Assembly: GCF_032884065.1 (NCBI RefSeq)
Contig: NC_088867.1
Coordinates: forward strand, 22,946,281 to 23,010,280
Reading direction: 5' to 3'
Length of the DNA stretch: 64,000 nt
From: Artemia franciscana
Taxonomy: Eukaryota > Arthropoda > Branchiopoda > Anostraca > Artemiidae
Position numbers and translations under genes: made by a program. Positions within the stretch are counted from its first letter, which is position 1. Each line of letters begins with the position of its first letter. The notes under the pieces are model-generated. The model was not told the DNA's origin. It did not search any database and was given only the letters and a program-made list of their open reading frames with translations. This document shows positions 43,846-56,139 of this stretch, piece by piece.

Positions 43846-44689
43846 CAGTGATCTACCAATTCTTGACATGTATGATTTTCCCCCTCCCTTTTCTTGGCAT
43901 CCATTGGGGTAGTAAGATTACGCATAGCCCAAAAGACTGCAAGCAGACGATTATTATGGTATTATTACGTTTCAAATGATACAGATGAGCGAGAGTTTTT
44001 TTCCATTCTGACGTGTTCAGTTGGGTTCCTCCCGCTATCAAGAGAGGTGGCGGATAGAAAATAAGGACAGGTGATGTTTTGAGAAAGATGGTACACTGTT
44101 AAATAAGAGGAAACAATCGAAAAAAGGTATCAGGTTTTAATTCTGCTAATTTCAGCTTATATTGAATTTTGTCTTTTATTTTCGGTTTTTCTTTTGTTTT
44201 ATTTTAGTTTTTAATTTTTTTTCAAATTGACTCTCCGCGTTGTTATTAAAATGAAAACCCTTTATCAAAAGAAAATATCAAAATGTAGGATGATTGAAGG
44301 GCTCCCATTTTAATGCCCTTCTATTAAACTGGTCGGATAAAATATATTTTCCAAAACATTGGGGGAGGGGTATTTTTTTCAATGTCCTAAATGAAATACC
44401 AAAAAGGTATTTTCAAATGTAGGGGGATGCGGACCGATGATTCTGCACCCATTGATTTGTCCTAAAATGCATATTAGTTTAAATATACAATTCCATTACT
44501 CAATCAATCTCATTGGCTAAAAGCTGCAAATTGGGCTATGTACGCTGGCTCTATAATCAGCCAATCACGATACAGGGTAGGTGTATTGAATCCATACCAA
44601 TTTTTGGCTGCGGTTTATTCTAATATTTTGTAAATTATTTGATGATCTCATCGCTATCTGTAAATATCCCGCACATAGAAGCACTTTTA
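43846..44689. other. No gene recognised
   Basis: AT-rich, T-runs, and short G-rich stretches (gggggaggggt near 44360). Open frames of 62-76 codons without recognisable features. Confidence 0.5.
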
Positions 44690-45800
44690 TCTTTTTGAGT
44701 TTTTAAGAATTCTTGCTGTTGGTTTCTTTCTGACGAAGGATACAAGTGATAAATGATACAAATCAAATGCTACCCCACTGTCTACTTTTATTAGAATTGG
44801 TTTAAAAAATCAATTTTCTTTAAAGGCCTATCAGTCTGATCCTCATGAATTTTAAATATTTTGTTGTATATGTATACAAATGATTCCTAAAGATACACAG
44901 ACAAATTCCAAATTCAAGTCTAATTCTAAGCGAATTACTAGCTTAAACATGATTAAAACTTTCCACTAAAGAAAGACAAACAATAAATATTGACACCGTC
45001 TTGAATTTTCTTTTTAAATCAGATGCTTCGTAAGATTTACAGTCAAAATCTTACACATAAGAACTGAGTGGAAAAACCACCAAATACTCTATTGATTGCG
45101 TGGATGTTACTTACTCATTGCCACGTTCAGATTCCTAAGAACTGCAGGAGTAAAACTACTTAAAGCATAGTCCTCCCACCATGGCCTTTTCTTCTCATCT
45201 GTTACATCCGCTTCGATTGGTCTCTAAATCTTCATAATAGGAGGCACTATTTTATAAAAAAAACACGAACTTGGACAAATTGATCATTTTTTGGCCAAGC
45301 ATAATTATGGCCAATTGTTTGGTCAACTCGAGCATACAGCCTCCCAGAGCACACTAAAAATATGAAAAATTAGACTTGAAAATTTCTAACCAAGGGAGCT
45401 ACAGGGACCAAGGGAACAAAGGGAGCCAAGGGCTATGAAAACTCTTTAAGCTTCATTTTCTTGTTTTTAACTCATCTAATGGATACCTTATATACCGTGC
45501 TGCTTACAGAGCCTGAATTTACAGGCATTGACTTTACAGTCAAAGGATAGAACCAAAAATCTCGAACCCCTTATTTTGAGCTATAAATTTTTAATAATTT
45601 TCACTAAATTTACGTTTTCTATGTAAAATATCCGCTACCCACACTGAAAACTGCCTAAAAGTCCCTAGATTTTTCTGAAGTACCCAAGACAATCTAAATA
45701 CATTAAATAATTCACTGTTTACTACTGCATTTATTCTAATTCACCCTCTTCTCTGAACTAATTAAATACAAAAACAAGTTTTTTCCCGAGAATTATTTCG
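44690..45800. repeat. Composite repeat, copy gamma (exon B with both introns)
   Basis: Left part matches 21090-21500 and 23700-24080 (downstream intron of exon B); right part matches 19925-20220, 22551-22840 and the window end (upstream intron). Unlike the 3.87-kb array units, it keeps the full upstream intron stretch with gaaaactctttaagcttcatt. It is therefore nearer the ancestral arrangement. Confidence 0.75.
45115..45353 (-). pseudogene. Anoctamin exon B copy (frameshift and stop)
   Basis: 239 nt, with acceptor tttcatatttttag and donor GTAAGTAA intact. A T-run has one extra base, and MKFWR has become MKI-stop (plus-strand ctctaaatc). The acceptor side reads CALGGCMLELTKQLAIIMLG. Dead unless skipped. 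On the minus strand it is the exon B immediately upstream of exon C. Confidence 0.8.
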
Positions 45801-46260
45801 TATATTACGAAATAATATTAATTATATCAATAATTGCTCTTAATATTAAAGAGCAATACCTCGCTCTTTAACGTAAATTCAGCATAAAGAACAAGGTATT
45901 AAGGAAGGGGTGAACCCCCTTGTCAACACCTCGCTCTTTACGCTATTTTTTTAGTACTTTCAAAAGACCTATTTATTCTAATTTAATGGCCTTGGGGATT
46001 CAGGGGTCATTCTTCAAGAATTGTAATAAAATTTTAACTTTATTGCATAGAGCTAGGTATTGACCAGGGGACGAACCCCCCCCCCCATATAGGTAATAAG
46101 TTCTGTTCGTTTTACTTTTAATGTTGCTCCTTACTTCCAGTTGAAAAAACTTATTTTTTATTTTAATTTTTTGATTGTTTTTTTTTAATAATGATTACAA
46201 ATTCGGCACCCCTTCCATGGAAAATTCACTTCCCCCACAATAAATTCCTCCTACGTAGCC
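45801..46260. repeat. Stem-loop repeat, copy 2, with C-run
   Basis: Matches 21895-22240: AATACCTCGCTCTTTA with a weaker partner arm (TAAAGAACAAGGTATT), then gacgaacccc with a C-run at 46076-46086. No gene. Confidence 0.6.
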
Positions 46261-46269
46261 CTCTCCCTG

Positions 46270-46790
46270 AAAATGTCTGAAAACTTCCCAATAACCAACA
46301 CTATATGTAAACAATGGGCAAAGTACAGAACTTGCAGCCCTTTCCTCGGAGACTGTGGGGGATTAAGTCATATTACCAAAATTGTTAATGGCTTAAAAAA
46401 TTCGTCCTCATCTGAGCCAGATTCTATTCCTACTAAGGTAGTTAAATCTATTCTTCCTTCAATAGCTGTGTCTCAAATTTGCTAATCATTCATTTAAATG
46501 TGGTGTTTTCCGGATGCTGTCATAACATGCTTGAATTATTGTTCTATATAAAGGTGGACCAAAAACAGATCCAGCAAAATATCGACAAATTTTAATTTTA
46601 TCAGTGTTTAATAAAATCTTCGAAAAGGCTAACCACTGAAATTCTTCTATGGAAGATGTCTCATTTTGGAATTTGGGGTAATGTATTTTATTGGTTTCAG
46701 TTTTATTTGAATGATAGGTTATTTTCTCTAGATCCACTTTTCCGTTCCCCCTCGCAAGTGAATTTTGGCGTCCCTCTGGACGCCAGGGGG
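46270..46790 (+). pseudogene. Second LINE RT fragment, copy gamma
   Basis: ITKIVNGLKNSSSSEPDSIP and TKVVKSILPSIA give the N-terminal RT block, then a scrambled stretch, then MSHFGIWGNVFYWFQFYLND and [10 protein letters not shown]. Part of the fingers domain is deleted between the FNKIFEK-type block and MSHFG. Several frame changes. Confidence 0.75.
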
Positions 46791-46794
46791 ATCC

Positions 46795-47090
46795 AAGCAC
46801 TAATTCCCTTTGCTCCAAATTCCAAAATGAGACATCTTTCATAGAAGAATTTTAGTGGTTAAGCAGTTGAATGCCTTACGAATATAGCAGCCAGAATTAA
46901 TCCCAAATCTAATGCAGAATCGATAAAATTCAAAAGGGTTATGCAGGCATGTTCAGTGAAGTGCCTTGTTCGGAAACCAAATTGAAAATCATGAAGAAAG
47001 TTTCTAGATTTTAGAAAAGTAAGGAGACGAGAAAGGATAGCCTTTTCGAAGATTTTATTAAACACTGATAAAATTAAAATTTGTCGATAA
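46795..47090 (-). pseudogene. Second LINE RT fragment, inverted copy
   Basis: Minus strand: MFNKIFEKAILSRLLTFLKS, FQFGFRTRHFTEHACIT and then the start of MSHFG. It is the mirror of 46573-46720 but keeps the part that the plus arm lost, so the two arms form an inverted repeat around about 46790. Confidence 0.75.
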
Positions 47091-47640
47091 TTACTTATCC
47101 GTACTTATCCATAAACAGATAGAAACTTATCTGTTTATCCTAGCTTCAGGGTCTCGTCAATTTCAAAGATTTTTTTCTCAATTCAATTTAAATTCAATTT
47201 AATGAAGATCTGACAGAAACCGGTTTCCCTTCCTGGATTGGGTAAGTACACTTTTAATAAAAATTTAATATATAGATATGGTTAGTTTAGGTGTTTAATA
47301 TAATGCGTTCTTTGGGGCCAGGTTTCTACAACACTTTACTGTAGTTTCCATAATTTTGTTTCTAAAGTATTATATTATCATCATATTTTGGTATATTTCA
47401 TTAGGATAAACCTAACTTCACTTATTGGGTGTGTTCAATTTAATAGACAACTACCGAATTATGCAGCGCATTGAAAACCTTAGGATGTGATTAATTAAAT
47501 TGCACTAATAAGCTATTTAATTTTGCTGATTATATCTTTGCTTATTAGCAATCCAAGTTTAGCAAAAATTTTCTTTGTTAATGTTTTGCATTAGCATGTT
47601 AATTGGGAGTCAGTATAGTTCTTACCGTATGCTATGCCTC
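47091..47640. other. No gene recognised
   Basis: AT-rich unique-looking sequence between the inverted LINE fragments and a possible exon. Nothing further seen. Confidence 0.5.
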
Positions 47641-47796
47641 CATAGGTTGTTGCAGATAGAAAGCTTTCAACCAGAGATGAGGCATATCGTGCTAAGACGA
47701 CAACGGCCAAAACAGCAACTTGATTTCGTCCACCCGAAGGTGACCGACTGAGCTGATCAGAAGACGCAGGCTGACCTGAAGCTTGCAGAATGTTCA
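47624..47796 (-). CDS. Possible exon of an unidentified gene
   Basis: Minus strand: a pyrimidine-rich acceptor (ttatttttccttag near 47825), then a Met-started frame containing GGRNQVAVLAVVVLARYASS and ATTYGGIAYG, ending at a strong donor, ACG then GTAAGAACT (last exon base about 47624). GC is higher than in the flanks. I do not recognise the protein. The in-frame TGA before the Met means it is either a first coding exon or uses a later acceptor such as gaagcag. Confidence 0.45.
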
Positions 47797-48494
47797 TTTC
47801 TGCTTCTCATGCATTATCGTTCTAAGGAAAAATAAGGCTTAAAAGACTAAAGACACAATCAGGCTAATTGACATAGAATCAAGATCGAATTGTCTGCTGT
47901 AACAATCGCCTAAAAGATTCCAATTGAAACGAGAAAAAAGTTTTCCTTGGCATTGTATAACTGAATGAACTACCAGATGGTCTAGTGCCTAAAAATATCC
48001 TTTTTGGATGTTATAGCAGACACCTTTCCCCCAAGAAACGGGCCCGACTTTCGGTGGGCTTTATTTATTAGTTTTGAGTCAGAGCTGGATAAAATACTGG
48101 CTATAAGTAATTCACTGTGTTTCAGTCAATCAATTAAAATTTTAATCTCTAGAATTGCTCTTTGTATCGTGAATGTAAACAAATATTCAAGATGGCCCCA
48201 ATTCAATTTTCGACAAAAGAAATGGATGCAACAAAAAAGACAATACAAATAAACTGCTTTTAACTCACACCAACATGAAAACGAAATAATTCTCGGGCAA
48301 AAACAGTTTCTTAATCCCCATCCTCTTTCCTGGGAAACGACAAATAGGAGAGTAGAATTGTATTTTTGGATACTGACATGGATTTTCAAACCATCTGAAT
48401 TTGTCAGTCAAAATGTCAATGTGATTGTCATTATTTAATGTTGTAGCATTCAAAGTTCCAATTTTTATATTCTTTAAATCTTTGAAATTATTTT

Positions 48495-48827
48495 GACCTT
48501 AGTGAAAGCAATGATCCCAGATACCAATGCAGGGGTGGGAACAACATAACTTCTCAAGTCTACATCAAAGTGAATAAGCTGGCTTAGAACCAGACAGCAA
48601 GAAGTCCCTGGGTCCTCTAGTAAGTTGAAGGCTTTGTGCAATCCTGGGCCCATCTTGGTCACAACATAGTTTTCAGTACTTGGTGATGCTCTGTCAACAA
48701 GAGTTGAAATCCTGCACAGACAGTCCCAAGCCAATTGGATCCAATCTTGCAGCCATCGTGTGCCAGTAAAATTCCGTGAGTTTATACTTTTGATCAGCCC
48801 AATGTGCACTACGAGAGTCAAAATATC
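48495..48827 (-). CDS. Possible exon of an unidentified gene
   Basis: Minus strand: acceptor gtatctgttccag, then an open frame of about 110 codons: ILTLVVHIGLIKS, RWLQDWIQLAWDCLCRISTL, GPGLHKAFNLLEDPG, CCLVLSQLIHFDVDLRSYVV, with a possible donor AAG then GTCAAA. Helical, Trp/Cys/Leu-rich composition and codon usage look like a real protein, perhaps alpha-helical repeats. I could not place the family. It lies upstream of, and on the same strand as, the exon at 47624-47796, so they may belong together. Confidence 0.5.
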
Positions 48828-48902
48828 TGGAACAGATACAATATGAAATTTAATTTTTCTTCTTTGGAAGTCATCAAATGAATATAGAATTATTTTAAAC
48901 AT

Positions 48903-51483
48903 ACTGATTAGCCAATCAGAGACTGGAGACCCAATGAGCAGAACTAGAAGGTTGCAGGTACTGTTTGGTATAACCTCCAGGCCTTTTTAAGAGGGTTCCT
49001 TTCCGCCTTTATCGAACATGAGCATAAGGCTATTAAACAGATCCTCATCTTTTGTATGTAATATCTGTATTCAAAATATTACACTCTACTGAGTAAACAA
49101 TTTTGCAAAATATCTTTAGAGGGTAACAGATCAAATAATTATGTTTTAAAACCGATTGACTTCTATTTGAAGTGTTTGTCCGATTCTTGACACCGCAAAC
49201 ATACCTTCTGATTACAGACCACTGTAATGTGCTTGGTCATTTACTATACGAGGCAATGAAACTAACCTAAACTAATTGGTGCTAAGCTTGCTGCGTGAGC
49301 AGCTCTGTTGGCTTCAGGTGGCTTGGTGTTCCAGTGAGCTGTTGGTAATAGTTGGAACGTTCTCCTGCTAGGATATACACTTTTAGCTAAGATCAAGGTA
49401 ACAATTATCATCTTATATCGGTGCAATCAGTGTTACAATGTTGCTGCAAAACTATGTTTCTCTTAAAGTACCTTAGAAGCCTTTCCTAAAAGTTATTATT
49501 AGCGGGGCAAAAGCAGATGTTTAAGCACTCACAGAGAATTCTGGGCTTTTATAGTCCAAGGAATCCACCAAGTTCCACCAATAATCATGGATGAGACGAT
49601 AATTGGGCAGCTCGAAAGTAGGGATGTGACAGTTTATACGTTATTTCTTTTTAAAATCAATTTGGAAAAGTTATCTCTTTGAGATTGCAAAAAAAAAACT
49701 ATCGAAAGTCATATTCAAAATGTAGTAGAGATACATATAAGTTAAAACAGTAGGCAAACCAAAGGTCCCATTCTTTACGCTTAAGTTCTACTTACACTTT
49801 TTGAGAGTACCCAGTATCTATAAGATATTGAATCTTTATGGTTAAAAATGAGCTCTCAGGGAGCTATATGATATTATCTGTTCAGTTAAGTTTTAATGTC
49901 CCTCTTAACTTCTACTTAAAAAGAACCTGCTTCTCTTATCTAATTTACACCCAAATTCAAATTTCTTGTTTGGTAGCATGCTTGCTCAAACCCCACAGCA
50001 TGAAAAACACCCAATCTTCCTTATAAGACGCTGCTACCATAGGACTAGTTGACCTGTATCGTTTTTCTTGCGACAGTGATTTCGTCTAGAGGCCTTTTCT
50101 AAAGTGTGGAAGCCACCCCTGTTGTCAATGCCTTTAAACCAGGAATCCAAAGAAGCTATAGGAGTTTCTTAAAAATTGTCAAAATTTGTTGTTGTTTCTG
50201 CTGGGAAATTTATACAGAATTAATTAATTCAACTTATTTTTGTCATTCGATAGTTTTTCAATCATATTTGCACCCATTGTTTAGTGTTCTAGCAAAGACG
50301 AAATTTTTATGTTTTCCAAATATAACTATAGCTAAAAACTTTTTTTTTTGGTTTAGGCATAAGTGGGAGACAGTAACAACGGCAATGAAAGGGGTAGAAT
50401 TAACCTTGACTTGATGCCCATTTAATTGGACAATCTGTCTTGGCTTTTTCTATAATTGGCCATGACTTGACTTTTACCACAACTATTCCCCTTTTTAGTT
50501 CAAAAGTAGAATTTTTAATATTTTTAATTAGTGTTTTCTTTTTTTTCATACAAAAATAGGCATTTCGAGATTAATGTTTTTTGAATGTATATTATTGATC
50601 AGACCAAAAATAAACGCAAGGAAAGGGGGAGGTACAATTAAAGAAAGGCCAAAAAAAGAGAATGCAAGAGAAGAGAGGGGATGAAGAGAGAGTTGGAAGT
50701 AGAGGAGAAACGATAACTGCAACATTCGAAACCCGGTTTTTCCGGTTTCCTAAAAGTTATTAACTATGTCAAAAGTTTTAGTTTTCGAGGGTAATAGCTA
50801 TGTCCGTGGAAAAAATGAAGATATTAGACTATTTTATGATTGCACATGGTAAAGAATGTGATTAAAGGCTCTTTTCCTATTTCAAAAGTTTTAGTTTTCG
50901 AGGGTAATAGCTTTTTGGCTATAGCAATTGGGAAATCGGACAGACACACCCTATGAACTTCGGACAAAATTCGTAGGCAGTGTCAGCACCGACCATTGGC
51001 TCACGGGGAATTTGGATTACAATTTCATTCATTTGTTCACTTTATCACTGGTTGTAACAATGAAGAAGTAGCTTCAAGGAGTCCTCCCAAGTAGTGTGTG
51101 GAAAGGCGAGCTGAAATACGCCTAGCCTTTTTACCACAACCCGTAAGGGCGTCCGTTATCTTTATTCCAGGTTGCGTGTATAGTAAACTGCTTGTAATCT
51201 CGATTGCAATTTAGTTTCTAAACCTAAATCTTCTGTCTGGTATGCGTAAGCTATTGCAATATTAATAAGCTCTCCAATTAACGTTTTTTTCCAGTTGAGT
51301 TATACTTGTGGTAAGATATGTTAACAAAGCGACGGGTTATATTATTGGAGAAATTAAAATTTAAGAATTAGGAAGAGTCTCGTTTACTTATCTGGCGAAA
51401 CGTTTAGTCGACGGGGCAGTTCTAATTTTAGGCGCAAACATTTAGAATTTTATATCACAAGCATAAGGGGTTTTTATTTTACC

Positions 51484-51486
<3 letters not shown>
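48903..51486. other. No gene recognised; short internal duplication
   Basis: About 2.6 kb of AT-rich sequence. A direct repeat CAAAAGTTTTAGTTTTCGAG / GGTAATAGCT occurs at about 50769-50800 and again at 50882-50912. Open frames of 62-102 codons lack domains. Confidence 0.5.

Positions 51487-51566
<80 letters not shown>
51487..51566. repeat. (TA)n microsatellite, ~80 bp
   Basis: Pure TA run beside the 3' side of the Ty3/Gypsy element. It ends in tatgtataaatatatagg. Confidence 0.95.
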
Positions 51567-51569
<3 letters not shown>

Positions 51570-51928
51570 AAATATATAGGATATTTATCGGATCAGTTTG
51601 CAATAGGGAAATAGCAATAATGAGCGCTTTTTGATAAAGCAGGCCAATTTTTCAATTTTTGATTAGGCAGACTACCTGAAAGTTGTTTCTTTAGGGACTA
51701 TTTATTACAGGATGGTTTCTTAGCGAAACCAATTAACAATTAGCAAAAAAAAATGACCATTTTTTTTTATTTTACCCAAGGCTGATAGATTTTTTATTAA
51801 AAATCTAATTTTTCTGGTTTTTTGACAACCCGGCCGGATCTTGTTATCTGTTCTTCTTTAGGCTCAGTTTTTTTCTTTGGTTTTCCTAGTGATATTAAGT
51901 CAAATTTTTTATACTGTTTTTTCAGAAA

Positions 51929-52255
51929 TTAATGACCCTTCAGTTGTGCTTTTTTTGCCTGGGCCGCTGCACTGGGTGGTCTTATTTCTTTCGATTCCTT
52001 GAACTTATCTGCGTCTGATTCACTGTCCGTATCTGAGGAACTAGTACTTGTAGACTTAGTATCTGGTTCTCTTGAAGTAGAAGCTTGAGATTTAGGCGTC
52101 GTTTGTGCTTCGTAAATTTCTTCTCCTCGCGAAGTAGAGGGCTTACTAATTGATTCGTCCTGTTGATTTCTGGGCTCGGGAGAATTGAAGGATTCTTGGG
52201 AGCTTTGGGAGGATTCAAATGTCTTCTTGGGGTGCCTCCATTGCTTGAAAGCCAT
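51929..52255 (-). pseudogene. Ser-rich frame 3' of integrase in the Ty3/Gypsy element
   Basis: 108 codons: SSQSSQESFNSPEPRNQQDE, STSRGEEIYEAQ, STSSSDTDSESDADKFKE. Low-complexity, acidic and disordered. No membrane segment or signal peptide, so it is not an obvious envelope. It may be an accessory frame or a detached integrase tail. Confidence 0.5.
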
Positions 52256-52438
52256 ATCTTCCGGGGGGTGGGGAATTGTTTACATTAAGGTTTCCTTCCA
52301 AGATACCCAGTCCTTTGGTTTTGCCTTTGAGACGGTTATATCGTGATATTGTTGTTCATCAGTAGCTGGATTTATATAAAATATACTCTGTCTAGTCTTA
52401 ATTGGGTAATTAATTATATCCATTGCTTCTCTTAATGT

Positions 52439-53387
52439 TTATTTTTGGGGCTGTTTGTCCCTTTGTGACTCTATGTCCCCAGGAGTCTGTATAGCCTTAT
52501 TTAATTCATCGTGTAACGATAAAGGTCTGTCTATTGGTGAAATAGGGTTCAACAAATTGTCGGGGAAACGTTTTGGGGGGTAAGGGGTTGAAATTTTATC
52601 TGGAAAAAATTGTGACTTTGGAGAAATCGTATAGTCCAATCCTTCTGACTCCTCACTGGAAGATGAATCACTATTCCTCCGTCTCCTCGTAACGGGGGTA
52701 CTTTTTTGGGGGGTAACCATATTTGTCATGGTTAGAAATTCATTAAATTTTTCTTCGTCACTACTGTTTTCAAAATATCCTTGTTTAAAATTAAAAGGTT
52801 TAAGCTCACTTAGTCTAGAGCGAGGTGGTTCATTTTCGTCCTCTGAGGTATTTGATGTTGAAGGTTGGGGGGTCCATGTTTCTGTGAATTTTCCCCTTTT
52901 TATACGACTACCATGCGTTTTGTAGGTTTTTCCTGTTTTTGGTTTTAATAGTTTAAATGTAACATTATTATCATATCTTTTAATTATTCTTAACGGTCCT
53001 AGGTATCGGTCCGAAAGCTTCTTGCCGTCCGATTTGTTTTCATTTTTTAAGTAAACGCAATCTCCTACTTGGAAATCGAGTTTACCTTTGACGTTAGGAA
53101 TACTTTTTGCCTCTTGCTTCCTTTTTGATTTTTCTATCTCTTGTTTTACAAGTTTATAAGTATTCCCCATTCTATTGATAAATTCCTGTTTATAATCTTG
53201 AGAATCATTATAATATTGTCGTGAATCTATAATTTCATTATAGGGGATTCTAAAGTCTCGTCCGAATAATATATAAAATGGGTTATCCCGAATGACATGG
53301 GAATAAGCTGTATTAATTACATTTGTTAAATAAGGTAAGGTTTCGTGCCAATCCCTGCAATTTTCTTTCGTATAAATGCTTAAAATA
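52439..53387 (-). pseudogene. Integrase C-terminal region with GPY/F-like module
   Basis: In the minus-strand sequence, the end of the integrase core domain can be read at about 53387-53180 (DWHETLPYLTNVINTAYSHV, then NPFYILFGRDFRIP). The Met-started frame at 53170-52439 then has FQVGDCVYLKNENKSDGKKL and SDRYLGPLRIIKRY, the GPY/F module that guides integration in Ty3/Gypsy. A long Pro/Ser-rich tail follows. Confidence 0.78.
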
Positions 53388-53687
53388 TTAGAGAATAGTT
53401 TGTGTCTGTTTTCGATTTTCCCACTGGGATAACACTAGTACAATGGAAGTTTGATTTCTTTTATCGCTATCGGTCATTATTTTACATAGTATTTTTTCAT
53501 CTAAATCGTAACAATAATTATCAATTTCTTTTTTAAAAGATTTCATTTCATCGGGTAGCTCTTTATCATATAAGAAATATTCTATTAGAGCAGCACAAAT
53601 ATTGTCTTTGTTTTGATATATTTTTATATTATTTAAAGATAGTGGGCTGTCTTTATGTTTTTCTTCCATCAAATTATTGGTCTGCAT
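53388..53687 (-). pseudogene. Frame between RNase H and integrase, broken
   Basis: 99 codons (LSLNNIKIYQNKDNICAALI, YFLYDKELPDEMKSFKKEID, DEKILCKIMTDSDKRNQTSI, VLVLSQWENRKQTQTIL). It fits the stretch before the integrase zinc-binding HHCC region, but neither HHCC nor the D,D35E triad is present: the frame jumps to the end of the core near 53400. This places a large deletion here. Confidence 0.65.
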
Positions 53688-53735
53688 TTTTAAATTTTTA
53701 TTTTTTGGAGCATGTCTTCCTTTTATCGTGTTAAT

Positions 53736-55484
53736 TTACTCATTTTCATTTTCTAAGGGGGCATTATCTGGAAATCTATTAAGGTAGTCGCATGGGGCGT
53801 TTTGTTTTCCTTTGAGATGTTCAAATTCATAATCTAAATCCTGGATTTTCAGAATCCATCTTGCGAGTATTCCCGTTGGCTTTTTGAAAGTCTGTAGGTA
53901 TTGAAGACTTTTATGATCGGAACGTAGTTTAAATTTTCTTCCTACCAAGTAATGTTTAAAATTTTCTAAATGGTGGATAATCGATAATAATTCAAGTTTT
54001 GTCGCAGAATAATTACTTTCTCCAAGTGTAAGAGTACGCGAAGCATATGCTATAACTTTTCTTCCCCGTTTATTATTTGGGAGAGAATCGCCCCAATCCC
54101 CTTGGTTGAGGCATCCGTTGTAACAACGAATTGTCCTGTTTGGAAGTCGGGTAAAGATAAGTTCTGAAGTCAAAGCCTTTTTCAAATGATCTAATGAATT
54201 TTGAGCTATTTTAGACCACGTAATTTTTTGGGGGTTCCTCCAGTGAGGTCCGTGAGAGGTTTTGCTACTTGTGCGTAATTTCTTATAAATTTTCAAAAGT
54301 AGCTCATTAATCCTAAGATTCCTCGTAATTGTTTGAGGGGGTTTTATATTTTTAACAGATTCTATCTTTTCAGGGTCTGGGGAAATTTGTCCTTGTGTTA
54401 CAACTACTCCTAAAAATTTTAGTTTGGTTTGAAAAAGATTTACTTTTTCTGGTCTACATTTTAAATTGCCTTCTCTAAATTTCTCAAACACTTTTGCTAG
54501 GGTTACTAAATGGTCTTCCGTATCTTTGTCCATAGCTATGACGTCATCAACAAAATGAATTATGTTATTTAGGCCTCTTAGTAAATGAAGGAGGGGTCTA
54601 CACAATGCACTTGAACTGGTTTTTAGTCCAAACGGTACTCTTAAGTATTCATAAGAACCACATTCTGATGTTGAAAAAGCTGTTTTAAAAATATCAGCCT
54701 CTGCTATTTTTACTTGATGATAGCCTTGTGTTAAGTCTAGGGAAGTAAATATTTTATTTTTATTTGATATGGAGTCTAGAATTTCGTCTATTTTAGGTAG
54801 GGGAAATTTGTCACTAACTACCTGTTTATTTAGGGCTCTATAATCTACCACAAGTCTAAGGTCATTATTTTTTTTCGGGACTAAAATAACGGGGGCAGAG
54901 TATGGGCTTATGCTCGGTTTTATGATTCGATTTTTTTCGAGTTCATGTATTTTGTTTATTAGCCATTCCTTATGTTTGTAAGGAATCCGGTGTGGTTGTT
55001 TTGCAACTGGCGGCCCTGTAGTTTGTATTGCATGTTCATAAAATGGGATAAGTCCTATGTCGTCTTCAGATGTCGAAAAGACATCTCTATATTCCCATAA
55101 TAAGTCGCATAATTTTTGTTTTAATGAAACATCGGTTATGTGACTTAGTTCGAATTTTTCAAGAAATTGAGATCTCGTCAGTGGATATTCTTTGTCAACT
55201 TGAACATTGATATTATTCACTAAGTTTTTTTCCGAATTTTTCCAAATATTAATATCGGATTCCGATACAATTTGTATCTCTACTAAACATGTACCTTTGC
55301 TTAGGGTAATTAGGTCTTTTTCGTGGGTGTTCGTTACCCAAATATAACCTTCACCCTTTTCGTAATTTATAATTTGTTCTTCGCAAACTACATTTTTCGG
55401 GATATCTTCCGACGGCGATGCTACCCAAATTTCATTTTTATCATTAACTGGTTCTAACATTTGTGATATTTGGACCCTCTGCAT
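53736..55484 (-). pseudogene. Ty3/Gypsy reverse transcriptase-RNase H
   Basis: 582 codons. RT blocks: RIIKPSISPYSAPVILVPKK, DLRLVVDYRALNKQ, FTSLDLTQGYHQVKI (first catalytic Asp), YEYLRVPFGLK and the FVDDVIAM box. RNase H: KLELLSIIHHLENFKHYLVG and LRSDHKSLQYL. The region around 54060-54300 between RT and RNase H is in the wrong frame over two short stretches, which takes the first RNase H Asp block out of the reading frame. The open frame is kept by compensating indels, so the protein would be defective. Confidence 0.88.
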
Positions 55485-55636
55485 TGATTTAGGGGGAATT
55501 TTAGTTTTTTCACTACAAATCCATAATATTTTTAGGATATTATGAGTTTAGGATATTATTTTCTGGTTTTTTTCTGAGAGTTTCTATATTCGCTAGTTTT
55601 TTCCATAAATATGAAATTTCTTGAATTTGTTTCTCT

Positions 55637-56062
55637 CTATACTCCTATGTATAGAGTGTTGCCTATGTTTTCCTTTACCTTGTTTGCTCGTATGTTATTT
55701 ATCTCTGATTTGGTTTTTGTCGGATATATAAACTTTGAATTTGCTACATCTAATAATATTTTATTGGCTTTTAAAAAGTTAGCGCCTATTATCGCCTCGT
55801 ATGGAAAATTTTTACAAACTATAAATCGAGTATAGAAATTTCTGTTGTCTTTGCGCAAGGTTAGGTACACAGTGACTTTTACATCCAGGTCATGTCCGGT
55901 CACGCTTGATAAATTGGGACAGATATTGCTCATTCGCCGTTTAATATAATTTGATAATTTGTTAAATACGGATGTATTTATCACATTTACGGTTACCCCT
56001 GAATCTATAAGGTCTGAGAAATAAATATTTCCTGCATTAAAATTTTCAAATAATGGTAACAT
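55637..56062 (-). pseudogene. Ty3/Gypsy aspartic protease
   Basis: 141 codons. The catalytic loop reads LIDSGVTVNVI in place of the usual DTGA or DSGA, and the flap-distal AIIGANFLKA matches the conserved ILG-D-L region. It would cut gag and pol. It is separated from RT by a frame break at about 55490-55630. Confidence 0.75.
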
Positions 56063-56139
56063 ATTATTATTATTTGCACTTAAAAATGGAATTATGACTG
56101 GAGGGGACCTATAAATTATCTTGCCACCAAATTTTGGTT

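Noticed and set aside
50106-50414. 102-codon plus-strand frame with Cys-rich part
   Set aside because: No splice signals, no domain, AT-rich composition like its surroundings.
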